Below, in pieces: positions 45,894-55,192 of a stretch of DNA of 64,000 bases. A program made the position numbers and the translations under genes. The stretch is from positions 661,560 to 725,559 of the forward strand of contig CATOSM010000001.1 of assembly GCA_951812645.1 (NCBI GenBank), written 5' to 3'. Under the pieces are notes generated by a model. That model did no database searches, was not told the DNA's origin, and saw only the letters and a program-made list of their open reading frames with translations. Position 1 is the first letter of the stretch; each line of letters starts with the position of its first letter. This DNA is from an uncultured Candidatus Nitrosopumilus sp. (GTDB lineage: Archaea; Thermoproteota; Nitrososphaeria; Nitrososphaerales; Nitrosopumilaceae).

Positions 45894-46668
45894 TATCAAT
45901 TCCTTCTTTGTTTATTCTTTTTTTAATCATATCAAGATCATCTTGGTTTTGAATTAAACATATGAAATTCCTCTTCAAGGATTTACATATTAATCCGGTA
46001 AGACAGTGACCTGCAAAAGGATCTAAAATTAACTCATTCTCATTTGAAAAAATCATTATCAATCTTGCTATCAATTCCTTTGGCAGATGATCTTTATACC
46101 TATTTTCAGATTTTGGTACAACATACCAAAAAGAATCTAACATTTCTTCTTTTTTTGCTCGAGAAATTTTTAAATTATGAATACGGTCAGAAATTGAAAT
46201 ATCTTCAAAATCTTCATTTGGATGATTTTTCACTAAAACATGTATCGTTGAAAAAGGGGTTTGATCGAAACTGATCATTGTTATTTCATTTGTTGGATTC
46301 AAAGATTTTACTGAATCCTTAGAACTTTTACTCCATAAGATTTTGTCATTAAAAACCCAATTTTGTTTAATTTCAAGGGCGTTTTGAATTTCTAATAATG
46401 CCTGCATCTCAGAGAAATCTATTGATTTGGAATTATTGGGTATATCAGAACCTGTTACAATACAACAAATTCCACCTGTTTTAGTTACTTTTGCAATTTC
46501 TTTTAACGTATTTCTAAAAAATTTCCGCACATTTGTTCTCAGATCTAATCTGTTTGATGGTAAAACAATGATGCTCAGACTAACCGAATTGGGTTGAAGT
46601 TGGACATCTAAATTTTGTATTTCATTACAAATTATTTGATTAATCATGTCTCTATCCGAATCAATCAA
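45880..46668 (-). CDS. DNA methyltransferase-like protein with lost catalytic motif
   Basis: 262 residues from TTG 46668. Overall it follows beta-class N4/N6 methyltransferases: an N-terminal region like the intact enzyme at 48445, the helix FRNTLKEIAKVTKTGGICCI and a C-terminal ILDPFAGHCLTGLICKSLKR. But motif IV, TSPPY in the intact enzyme, reads VLPSN here, and the SAM loop FxGxG reads FAGHC. It is therefore probably not an active methylase. First gene of an operon with the nuclease; upstream 46690-46742 holds four TGCTGG repeats. Confidence 0.65.
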   Translation of the reverse strand: MIDSDRDMINQIICNEIQNLDVQLQPNSVSLSIIVLPSNRLDLRTNVRKFFRNTLKEIAKVTKTGGICCIVTGSDIPNNSKSIDFSEMQALLEIQNALEIKQNWVFNDKILWSKSSKDSVKSLNPTNEITMISFDQTPFSTIHVLVKNHPNEDFEDISISDRIHNLKISRAKKEEMLDSFWYVVPKSENRYKDHLPKELIARLIMIFSNENELILDPFAGHCLTGLICKSLKRNFICLIQNQDDLDMIKKRINKEGIDNGFK

Positions 46669-46787
46669 TTCTAATCTCTATCTGTTGGAACTTATGCTGG
46701 AAAATAACCTTTGCTGGCAATTACTTTATGCTGGAATGCTGGCACAGCAATAGATAAATACTCAACGAATTACAAAATAATCATAAT

Positions 46788-47664
46788 CAACTTATCCTAA
46801 AGCCCTCCAATACATCATGACGCATGCCAGATACACAAACCCGAGACAGTTGTCACAGTTCCCTTCGTATCTGACTGCCGTCCCGTGAAGCCCGCACCTG
46901 GGCCAGGCAAGGAACCGCTCTACGACAAACCCTGTCTTGCCATAATTTTTTTGGTTCCTGTTTTGTGCAACGTTCTTTGGGTTCCTTTTGTATGGAATGC
47001 AACGGTCAATCCCATGGGATCCCAGATAGTCTCTGATGCATGCCGCATCGTATCCCCTGTCGGCATACGCTGAGATGATCTCCCGTATCAAACCATCACC
47101 TGCAGGTTCTGAGATGTTCTCTAGCACATCAATGAATTTCGTACTGTCATGGACATTTGCAGGGCTGGCCCTGATTGGGATTGGCAGTCCTGTCCCGTCT
47201 ACTGCAGCGTGAATCTTTGTGCCCAGGATCTTCCTGAACCCGTCATATCCTGTTTTGTCCCCCCTTTTTTGGCGGCAATTGACGATGAATCAATCGATAT
47301 TTTTCCAGGCTGGTTTTTCCCTGCCTGTGTGCGGATTTTATCAGTCCTGACAGAATCCTTTTCCATATTCCCTTTTGCCGCAGCTCTGAGAATCTCAGAT
47401 GCGCGGTGGATTTTGAACCGTATCTGTCCGGCATGTCTGCCCACCTGCAGCCGGTTGTTAGGACAAACAATATTCCGTTGATTGTGTTTCTGTCATTGCA
47501 TCTTGGCCTTCCGGTTTTTGCAGGCTTTGGGAGATGTGATGCAACCGTCTTCCATTGAGTGTCTGACATTTCTTTGTGAATCATGAAAGATACATCGGCA
47601 GGGTCATTCTTGGATCCCGATTGTCATGAATTATTTACAAAATGATCGGTTTTAGGATGAGTTG
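46788..47664 (-). mobile_element. IS5-family insertion sequence, copy C (type 1)
   Basis: 877 bp with terminal repeats CAACTTATCCTAAA and the complement of CAACTCATCCTAAA. Exact 3-bp duplication AAT (46785-46787 and 47665-47667). The right-hand duplication supplies the AT of the ATG of the gene at 47666. Confidence 0.92.
46792..47584 (-). pseudogene. IS5-family transposase, frameshifted (copy C)
   Basis: The only type 1 copy with an undamaged N-terminus (MIHKEMSDTQWKTVASHLPK, GRPRCNDRNTINGILFVL). The frame is lost where GAAAAAATATCG has one A fewer and again at an A6G6 run (about 47260-47275). The C-terminal block 46792-47127 keeps ADRGYD and VVERFLAW. Confidence 0.85.
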
Positions 47665-47665
47665 A

Positions 47666-48313
47666 ATGACGTTATCAATTGATGCACGCAATGGAAGCAC
47701 AATGGCAGTGCCCAAAGATGATATCGAGATTTCAAATTTTAGGAATTATGTTGTAAAAATTGAAGGAGAGGAAATCATTTCAAAAAATAGTCAGGATAAA
47801 AAACTAGTTCTAAAAATTGGAAGAGACGGAATACTCTATCTTGATTTAATTGGATCGGGTACAAAACCTGTTGAAGATTTTTCTTTGATTGACGCATCGG
47901 TCCCAAGTGGATTCAAACATTACAAAACCACTTCTGCTGCAAAGGCAATCAGAGGAGTCAAAGGAAAATATAGAACATACAAAAATACTGAAGGCGACTT
48001 TCTTACTTTTGCAATAGGTCCCAGTGGAAAAGCTTACAGAATCAATTTAGGAAATTTATCTGATGGTGATTCAAAAATAAGGATAGTTTTAGATGCAATA
48101 CCAAGCAGTTCATTTCACAAAGCGTACTTTAATGACAAATTGCCGCAAATAATTATTGAAAACAGACAGCCAATCAAAGCTGCACTTGACGTATTGGAAG
48201 AAGAAGGGTACGTAACAAAAACAGGACATCATGTTGGAATTTCTGAAGAATATATCAAAACAAACAAGAAAAAACCATCAATCACATATCATAGTTCGGA
48301 GGATAATCAGTAA
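47666..48313 (+). CDS. Hypothetical protein separated from its promoter by an IS
   Basis: 215 residues, not recognised. Beta-rich N-terminal half (MAVPKDDIEISNFRNYVVKI, KLVLKIGRDGILYLDLIG) and a C-terminal part that may be a small winged helix (IKAALDVLEEEGYVTKTGHH). The IS copy C ends one base before its ATG. Removing the IS and one copy of the duplication places a TATA-like GATAAATA (46753-46760) about 30 nt before the ATG. It faces the intact methyltransferase convergently and could be its nuclease partner; not shown. Confidence 0.65.
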   Translation: MTLSIDARNGSTMAVPKDDIEISNFRNYVVKIEGEEIISKNSQDKKLVLKIGRDGILYLDLIGSGTKPVEDFSLIDASVPSGFKHYKTTSAAKAIRGVKGKYRTYKNTEGDFLTFAIGPSGKAYRINLGNLSDGDSKIRIVLDAIPSSSFHKAYFNDKLPQIIIENRQPIKAALDVLEEEGYVTKTGHHVGISEEYIKTNKKKPSITYHSSEDNQ

Positions 48314-48444
48314 CTAGATTGGAATGTGCAAGGGGCTTTTGAACCATCGGGGTAAGATGTTACTCGGGCCTCTTACTAACTCCCCAGACTTTACTGATTG
48401 TTCTTATTTTTTCTAGTTTATTTACCTTCTTGTACGTCCTTTCT

Positions 48445-49359
48445 TCACTTGTAATCTTCAAGTGATGAAATCTTTCTGGTTGGAATTTTTTTCCATTTGG
48501 GAATAGACCCACCTTCACGTTCAAATTCAAGTGTAAGCGATTCATCCCTTATGTGTGGAGCTTCCTTCAATCTGGACTTTGCATAGTCCACGTATGTTTT
48601 CTGTATGTCAATCCCAAAATATTTTCTTTTAAGATATTTGGCAACTTTAGTAGTCTGTCCTGCACCGTTAAATGGATCTAAAACCATATCGCCTTCATTT
48701 GAATAAAGATTCAGCAGTCTATAAGGAATTTCTTCAGGGTAAGGACAAGGGTGTTCCAAGAACCCTGGAGGAACGGGTGCAATATGCCACACAGAATTTA
48801 CAATTTCTTTCCAAGTTACATCTTGGTTAATGTTGGTAAAAGCATACTCAAATCTTCTTAACTGATTTTTTCCTTTTCTCATAACTAGAATCATTTCATG
48901 CATAATGTTTGCTCTAAAATATGATGGGTATGGATGCTGAACAAAACTTCCCGCTCTGTTTGCACCCCCAGTTACTTTATGCCATATTATCTCTTCGTGC
49001 AAATTCCATCCCTGTTCATTTAATTTTGAAACAAGTAATGCTGGCAATGGTTCCAAAGTTCCTTTATTGATTTCATTGCCTATCACCATACAACAATATC
49101 CACCTTCTTTGGTAACTCTGTAGACTCCCTTGAATATTCGTGCCATATCCTCTATGTAGTCTGAAACTGTAATTGTTAATTTGCCACGATAATTCTTTTT
49201 TGGGTTATTTCCATGTTCTGCATGCATAGCATAATCAATAGCATTTCTGTAAGGGGGAGAAGTTATAGTAATATCTACAAGATTCTCATCCAACTTTGAA
49301 AGAACGTCAATATTATCTCCACATACAATTTTATTTATTTGAGTCATACTCGTCATCAT
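48445..49359 (-). CDS. DNA methyltransferase, N4-cytosine/N6-adenine type
   Basis: 304 residues. Beta-class order: catalytic motif IV TSPPYRNAIDY (about 33-43), then target-recognition region, then SAM motif I LDPFNGAGQTT (about 234-244). All key residues present, so active DNA methylation is expected. It may methylate for a restriction system or stand alone. Flanked by IS copies C and D in the same orientation. Confidence 0.93.
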   Translation of the reverse strand: MMTSMTQINKIVCGDNIDVLSKLDENLVDITITSPPYRNAIDYAMHAEHGNNPKKNYRGKLTITVSDYIEDMARIFKGVYRVTKEGGYCCMVIGNEINKGTLEPLPALLVSKLNEQGWNLHEEIIWHKVTGGANRAGSFVQHPYPSYFRANIMHEMILVMRKGKNQLRRFEYAFTNINQDVTWKEIVNSVWHIAPVPPGFLEHPCPYPEEIPYRLLNLYSNEGDMVLDPFNGAGQTTKVAKYLKRKYFGIDIQKTYVDYAKSRLKEAPHIRDESLTLEFEREGGSIPKWKKIPTRKISSLEDYK

Positions 49360-49509
49360 AATTCCTCTTCCTTAAAGCTTTTTTGCACGTGGGATCATAA
49401 ACAAGTGATAAAAAGATAACTTTTGAAATATTTCGTGTCTGAAAATAAAGACATGTGGTATGGGAATCTATTTTCAATGGATTTTTATACTTTTAAGCAT
49501 TAATTATTC

Positions 49510-50386
49510 GAACTTATCCTAAAACCCTCCAATACATCATGACGCATGCCAGATACACAAATCCAAGATAGTTGTCACGGTTCCTTTCGTATCTGACTGC
49601 CGTCCTGTGAAGCCCGCACTTGAGCCAGGCAAGGAACCGCTCTACGACAAACCTTGTCTTGCCATAATTTTTTTGGTTCCTGTTTTGTGCAACGTTCCTT
49701 GGGTTCTTTTTGTATGGAATGCAACAGTCAATCCCATGGGATCTCAGATAGTTTCTGATGTATGCCGCATCGTATCCCCTGTCGGCATACGCTGAGATGA
49801 TCTCCCGTATCAGATCATCATCTGCAGGTTCTGGGATGTTCTCTAACACATCAATGAATTTCGTACTGTCATGGACATTTGCAGGGCTGGCCCTGATTGG
49901 GATTGGCAGTCCTGTCCCGTCTACTGCAACGTGAATCTTTGTGCCCAGGATCTTCCTGAACCCGTCATATCCTGTTTTGTTCCCCCCCTTTTTGGCGGCA
50001 ATTGACGATGAATCAATCGATATTTTTTCCAGGTTGATTTTTCCCTGTCTGTGTGCGGATTTGATCAGTCCTGACAGAATCCTTTTCCACATTCCCTTTT
50101 GCTGCAGCTCTGAGAATCTCAGATGCGCAGTGGATTTTGAACCGTATCTGTCCGGCATGTCTGCCCACCTGCAGCCGGTTGTTAGGACAAACAATGTTCC
50201 GCTGATTGTGTTTCTGCCATTGCATCCTGGCCTTCAGGTTTTTGCAGGCTTTGGCAGATGTGATAGAACCGTTCCATTGGATGTCTGACATTTCTTTGTG
50301 AACCATGAAGGATGCATCGGCAGGGTCATTCTTAGATCCCGATTGTCATGAATTATTTACAAAATGATCGGTTTTAGGATGAGTTG
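49510..50386 (-). mobile_element. IS5-family insertion sequence, copy D (type 1)
   Basis: 877 bp with the type 1 ends and an exact 3-bp duplication TTC (49507-49509 and 50387-50389). Same orientation as copy C, opposite to copy F, which begins 98 bp to the right. Confidence 0.92.
49514..50306 (-). pseudogene. IS5-family transposase, N-terminal frameshift (copy D)
   Basis: A 226-residue frame (49514-50194, MFVLTTGCRWADMPDRYG...) contains all DDE residues: D in ISIDSSSIAA, ADRGYD, VVERFLAWLK. Here the A/G run is A5G7 and in frame. The N-terminus (MVHKEMSDIQW) is in another frame due to the shared 2-nt deletion. If MFVLTT can serve as a start, a shortened enzyme could be made, but it lacks part of the DNA-binding region. 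Confidence 0.85.
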
Positions 50387-50484
50387 TTCATATGATCTTT
50401 GAAGGAATTTTATTTAGTAGGCGGAATGTCCTCAGCACTAACAACCTTTGCGTTGCAACAATACAAAAAAAATTTCTAAATGTA

Positions 50485-51354
50485 CAACTCGTCTTAAAAC
50501 TAACCCCTTGGACAATATTTTATGATCATTTGGATCTATGAACCATTAGTTTCCAAACTGTACATGAAATTCACTGAAATAACAGACAGACAATGGGATA
50601 TGATAGAGCCGTTGCTGCCAAAACCTGCCGCCACAGGACGTCCAAGAAGCAATGACCGAACGGTTTTAAATGGAATCGTCTGCGTGCTGGTTTCCGAATG
50701 GAGTGAGATGCCAAAAACATACGGCGATGGTTCAACTGCCAATCCAAGGCCAAGAAGATGGCAGGGGTTTGGAATATGGAAAAGGATTCTGGGACGTGCA
50801 GTCAAATCCGCACACAGACAGGGAAAAATCAACCTGGAAAAATATCGATTGATTCATCGTCAATTCCCTCCAAAAAAGGGGCGACGTGATCGGATTTGAC
50901 GGGTTCAAGAGAGTCACAGGCACGAAATTGCATGTTGCAGTGGATGGTACCGGCCTGCCAGTATCAATCGTAATGAGCCCTGCAAATGAGCATGACAGTA
51001 CGAAATTCGTAGACGTGATGGAATCAGTTTCGGATTTTGCAGATGATTCCATGATGGAACAGATGGTTTCAGTCTATGCAGACAGGGGATACGATTCAAA
51101 GCCAATCCGCAGTCATGCAAGGTCAAGAAACGTCATTCCGTGCATTCCCTTTAGAAAAAACAGCAGGACGGCAGATGATGATGCGGGCAAGGACAGTTAC
51201 AACAGGACAAGGTTTGTAGTGGAGAGGTTCTTTGCCTGGCTGAAAAACGGGTTTTATAGAACAGGAATAAGATGTGAAAGAAACGCAGGAAATTATCTTG
51301 GGCTGGTTAACATTGCGCCATTTTTGATGTATTGCAGTGTTTTAAGATGAGTTG
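50485..51354 (+). mobile_element. IS5-family insertion sequence, copy F (type 2)
   Basis: 870 bp, ends CAACTCGTCTTAAAAC and GTTTTAAGATGAGTTG. Flanks GTA and AAA show no duplication. The right end abuts the truncated DNA polymerase gene in mid-domain, suggesting deletion next to the element. Confidence 0.9.
50564..51350 (+). pseudogene. IS5-family transposase, frameshifted (copy F)
   Basis: N-terminal 112 residues (MKFTEITDRQWDMIEPLLPK...) then a frame change where GAAAAATATCG has one A too few (about 50838). A 4-codon stretch (GCR W region) is also missing near 50693 compared with copy E. The C-terminal half, 50886-51350, retains ADRGYD and VVERFFAWLK. Confidence 0.85.
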
Positions 51355-53610
51355 AAAGAACAAAAGAGATTCAGAGGAAACTTTCTTGACTTGAGAATGA
51401 CAGTACATGCATTAACAGACAAAAAACGTTCTCTAGCAAAAGCATGTAAAGACTTTGAAACGAAATATAAAAAACAGAAAGTAAAGGAACACGGTAAGAT
51501 TTACGGTGTGGAATATATCGAATACTGTATTGCTGATGTAAAGGCAACTTATTCTCTCTACCAAAAAACAAAAGAGGAATTTGATGAATACAAACTAGAT
51601 ATTCCAATTACAAAGGCATACACCCCTGCATCTATAGGAAAGGAACTTTTGAGAAAAATCAAAGTTAAGTCATTTGCAGAGAAGAATTCTGATTTTCCAC
51701 AGAGATTACAGGCCACATAATGAACGCATACTTTGGAGGAAGAACCGAGTGCAAGATTAGAAAAACTCCGATTGAAGCGGATCTGATTGATTTTCTAAGC
51801 ATGTATCCTACAGTATGCACACTTCAGGGATTGTGGAATTTTGTAATTGCCGACAAAATTGAATATTTTGATGCTACTGATGAGATACGGAATTTTATTG
51901 ATTCTTGAGTTAGAAGACATTCAGAACAAGGAGAACTGGAAAAAACTCCAAGGAATAGTGCAGATTAGGCCCAATGATGATGTTCATCCTGTCAGGGCAA
52001 AATATGATGAAAAGATTGTCTGGAATATAGGCGTAAACAGGCTCACTTCAAAGGCTCCGTTATGGTATAGCATTGCTGATGTTGTAGCCTCAAAACTCTA
52101 CACGGGAAGGACTCCAGAAATTACTCAAGGCATGAAATTTGTGCCTAAGAATGTAGAGAAGAACCTAGAGCAGACAGAGATTCACGGAGCCAAGATAGAC
52201 CCCTACAAAGAAGACCTCTTCAAGAGACTAATAGAGCACAGGCAGAAAATAAAAGACAAGAGAGATACGTTTGGTGAGGACACTCCAGAATATGACAACT
52301 ATGAAAGAAATCAGAACGTCATAAAGATAATTACCAACTCGATTAGTTATGGAATCTTTGTCCAGATTTATGTTGAAGAATCCTCAAAGCCCTCGACTGT
52401 TAACGTGTATGGCTTGGAGAGATTTAAAAATGAAAAACCCAAACGAGAGAAACCAGGATTCATGTTCAACCTAATAATTGCTGTCTCAATTACTTCTGCT
52501 GCAAGACTATTGCTTGCAGCAACCGAAGTATTTCTTTCAAGAAGAAATGCAACACATGCATATTGTGACACTGATTCCATGGTAGTTCCTACACAGTACA
52601 GAAAACAGGTACAAGAGTTTTTCCAAAAACTAAACCCGTATGATTTCAAAAGCAAGGAAAATATTGACGTATTCAAGATGGAGAAAGGAAATGTCTTGTT
52701 TTACGGAATCTGCAAAGAGATACTGCCTTTACACCATAGATGATAAAATAGGCGAAATCAAGATTGACAAAAAGAAATACTCATCACACGGATTGGGATA
52801 TCTGCTTGATCCGTTTGCAAAAACAGAAGAAGACCTTGAAAAGGACTGGTCACCCAAAGTCTGGAAAGACATTCTTGATTTTCACTACAAGTTACACGCA
52901 AACAACTTCAAGAAAAATATGAAGGCAAGTATGCAATATCTCAAATTTCCGTATCCAAGCCAAGGATAAGAAACAGACTGAAAAAACTAGACAAAGACAA
53001 AGATTACTATAAACAGATAAAGCCGTTCAACTTTTGCCTTGTCGGATTTCCTACAACAGACAACGAAAAGACAAAAGAGCCGATAAAACCTCTTGCTCCT
53101 TTCAGAAGGCCTGTGCGGGATGTTGTGTTTGATGAGTTTGTTGACCTAAACAGCAAAAGTGGTGATGTTTTGAGAGGACAGCACTACTGGAAAAACATGT
53201 GGAATACAATACGCAATTACATAAACAATCCAGAGTCCAAATTTGACGGAAAAGACGGTGTTTTGGAAAGAAAGCACCTCAACGTGATTTCAATAAAACA
53301 CATAGGAAAAGAGGCAGACGACATTGATTTGGTTCCGGTTCTAGGCGCAAATTTGGATACTTTTGTAATTTATGAAGATGAAAATGCGATAAATACAGAT
53401 TTTGAGGCTAACGCAGAAGAGATTCTGAAACTGGAACCAAAAGAAGTGATAAAGTACAATTTGTCAAGGCCCTCGTTGAAATACATTAAAGAGAAAATTG
53501 AAAGAAAGGAATTTGACCGAATATTGAAGACAACAAAGAATAGATTGTTGGCAGCATTAAGAGAAAAACAGAATCAGCAAGAATCTATCCAACCCACTAT
53601 CAAAACGTAA
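51355..53610 (+). pseudogene. Family B DNA polymerase, decayed and 5'-truncated
   Basis: Five reading-frame pieces in order make one polymerase. Piece 1 (51355-51720): exonuclease end with YIEYCIADVKATYSLY (Exo III). Piece 2: DLIDFLSMYPT (motif A). Piece 3: VIKIITNSISYGIF (motif B) and YCDTDSM (motif C). Pieces 4 and 5: thumb region to 53610. At least four frameshifts or stops separate them. The 5' part is removed by IS copy F. Self-replicating mobile elements often carry such polymerases (inference: remnant of one). Not functional as it stands. Confidence 0.85.
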
Positions 53611-53643
53611 GTTCAATTGGTTTTAGTTTATTTCACATAGTAA

Positions 53644-54174
53644 CTAATTTGCCATAGCCCATTTTTCACAAAAATAATTCTGAATGGTAGTTTTTGCACA
53701 AAATGGGCAATCCGGATTCTTGATTCTCTTCACGATATGACTCCTGTCTGGCAAAAACAAGTTAAATCTAAGAAAATCTAGATGGTTGTTCATTGGGAAA
53801 TTAATTAATGATGTCGAAAAATGTTTTATGATTTCAGAAATCAAAACTAATCCAGACAGGAACGAAACAAAAGAGACCGTTGCAGCCTTCGTACCCTTAT
53901 CTGTTTTAATCTTTAATTGACCACAAACATTCTGAGTATATACGTCTCTAAAAGGTTCACCGATAAAATTTCTAAATAATTCTATTCTTTTACCATGTTT
54001 TTTCTGCATGTGTTCAAAATGAGACCGTGAGAAATTCCCATTGGTTAAAAGTGTATTTTTTACATCGTCCAAAGGTATTCCTGTTTCTTTGGATATCAGT
54101 TCTTCCTGAGTTAGGTTATTAATCTGATACATACAACATAGACAGGCATTATTTTGGAATTTTATTTGACACAT
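53644..54174 (-). CDS. E1-like enzyme, C-terminal part (separated by a frameshift)
   Basis: 176 residues in the frame after the one holding the adenylation domain. It begins QNNACLCCMYQINNLTQEEL, gives the first CxxC, and ends with DCPFCAKTTIQNYF, the second CxxC. E1/ThiF proteins have just such a pair of CxxC zinc ligands after the adenylation site. Removing one A in the run 54160-54163 joins this frame to the preceding one as SNKFQNNACLCC. It is therefore the missing C-terminus of the E1, not a separate gene. Whether slippage restores it in the cell is unknown. Confidence 0.7.
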   Translation of the reverse strand: MCQIKFQNNACLCCMYQINNLTQEELISKETGIPLDDVKNTLLTNGNFSRSHFEHMQKKHGKRIELFRNFIGEPFRDVYTQNVCGQLKIKTDKGTKAATVSFVSFLSGLVLISEIIKHFSTSLINFPMNNHLDFLRFNLFLPDRSHIVKRIKNPDCPFCAKTTIQNYFCEKWAMAN

Positions 54175-55192
54175 TAGACACGCTATTTCCTGTTGCTCCG
54201 TGAAAAATTATTTTTGGCAATTCATACTGGATTTGATAACGAGTATCATTGTTATCCACAGTAGATACAATTATTGGAAATGAATTTTTGTTATCAAAGT
54301 TTTCAAATTTTACAGGCTGTGAAACTATTTCTAAATCATCAATGGAATATCCCTCGGCGACTTTTGCTTTATTTTTTCCTATTTTATCAGGAAAATAAGT
54401 TAAACATCTTGTACTAGTTTCATCAAATTCATCATCGTCAATTACTGTTATTTTTGCATGAATATTTGGAATTTGGGATAATCCAAAAATAAAGGCGCTG
54501 CCGACTGCACCTGCACCAATCAAAAGAATATCATCATTAATTTTCAGATTGGCTGGGAAATCAAAATTATCCTCATTGAACAAGTATGTTAAAAACGAAA
54601 ATACAAAATCATTTGGATGCTTGGATATTTTCTTTTCATCATGTTCCCTTAATCGAAATATGCTTTTGAAAACTTCTGATGAAGCAAAACATGCTGCACC
54701 CATAGCCCCTATTGGATTTTGATTAGGCTTGTTAAATGATTTCACCACCTTATTACAAGCCAAATGCGATACCCAGCCATCAGAATTGATATTGATCCGT
54801 AAATTTCCCATTGCTGAAGAATTTCCAATTGATACGACTACATCTATCTTTGATGGAAATTCATTAGAAACTTCGACCCCTATTTCTTTTGCAAATTTTT
54901 CAAGTTCTTGTTGCAGGTTAATCCTAGAATTAGGTAAAACAATGTGGATTTTATCGATGAATCTGCACGTCAGATTAACTAGTGTTTTAGCCATAACAAG
55001 ACCATTATCTGTAGAAAGAAGTTTGTCATCTCCAGTTATCACTACCGTTTTTTCACGCAGTTTGTCAATTGCTGAAACTTTGTATTGATTCAGCAACAAA
55101 TTACTGCGATTATGTCTATCGTTCATTAAAATCCCCTTTGATTTGAAATCTATTGCTAATTTGTAATGTGTCCAGTTCATTTCATTTTGCAT
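54149..55192 (-). CDS. E1-like activating enzyme (ThiF/BilC/Cap2-type), N-terminal part
   Basis: 347 residues from ATG 55192, chosen because it overlaps the JAB stop (ATGCAAAATGA); the frame is open further upstream but would run over JAB. Residues about 30-200 form a Rossmann-like domain without a P-loop, as the inactive adenylation domain of Cap2/BilC. Residues 222-347 are the active one: ILLIGAGAVGSA (GAGAVG 226-231), DDDEFDETSTR (ATP/Mg aspartate, arginine 262) and IGKNKAK. It would adenylate the Ubl C-terminus. The frame ends at NKIPK owing to an extra base; the rest is encoded at 53644-54174. Confidence 0.85.
   Translation of the reverse strand: MQNEMNWTHYKLAIDFKSKGILMNDRHNRSNLLLNQYKVSAIDKLREKTVVITGDDKLLSTDNGLVMAKTLVNLTCRFIDKIHIVLPNSRINLQQELEKFAKEIGVEVSNEFPSKIDVVVSIGNSSAMGNLRININSDGWVSHLACNKVVKSFNKPNQNPIGAMGAACFASSEVFKSIFRLREHDEKKISKHPNDFVFSFLTYLFNEDNFDFPANLKINDDILLIGAGAVGSAFIFGLSQIPNIHAKITVIDDDEFDETSTRCLTYFPDKIGKNKAKVAEGYSIDDLEIVSQPVKFENFDNKNSFPIIVSTVDNNDTRYQIQYELPKIIFHGATGNSVSNVSNKIPK

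Noticed and set aside
46788..50386. Composite transposon carrying the methyltransferase between IS copies C and D
   Set aside because: Each IS has its own different 3-bp duplication (AAT and TTC), so they inserted separately and the unit did not move as one.
53113..53610. Separate 165-residue gene
   Set aside because: It is the C-terminal piece of the decayed DNA polymerase, continuous in content with the pieces before it.
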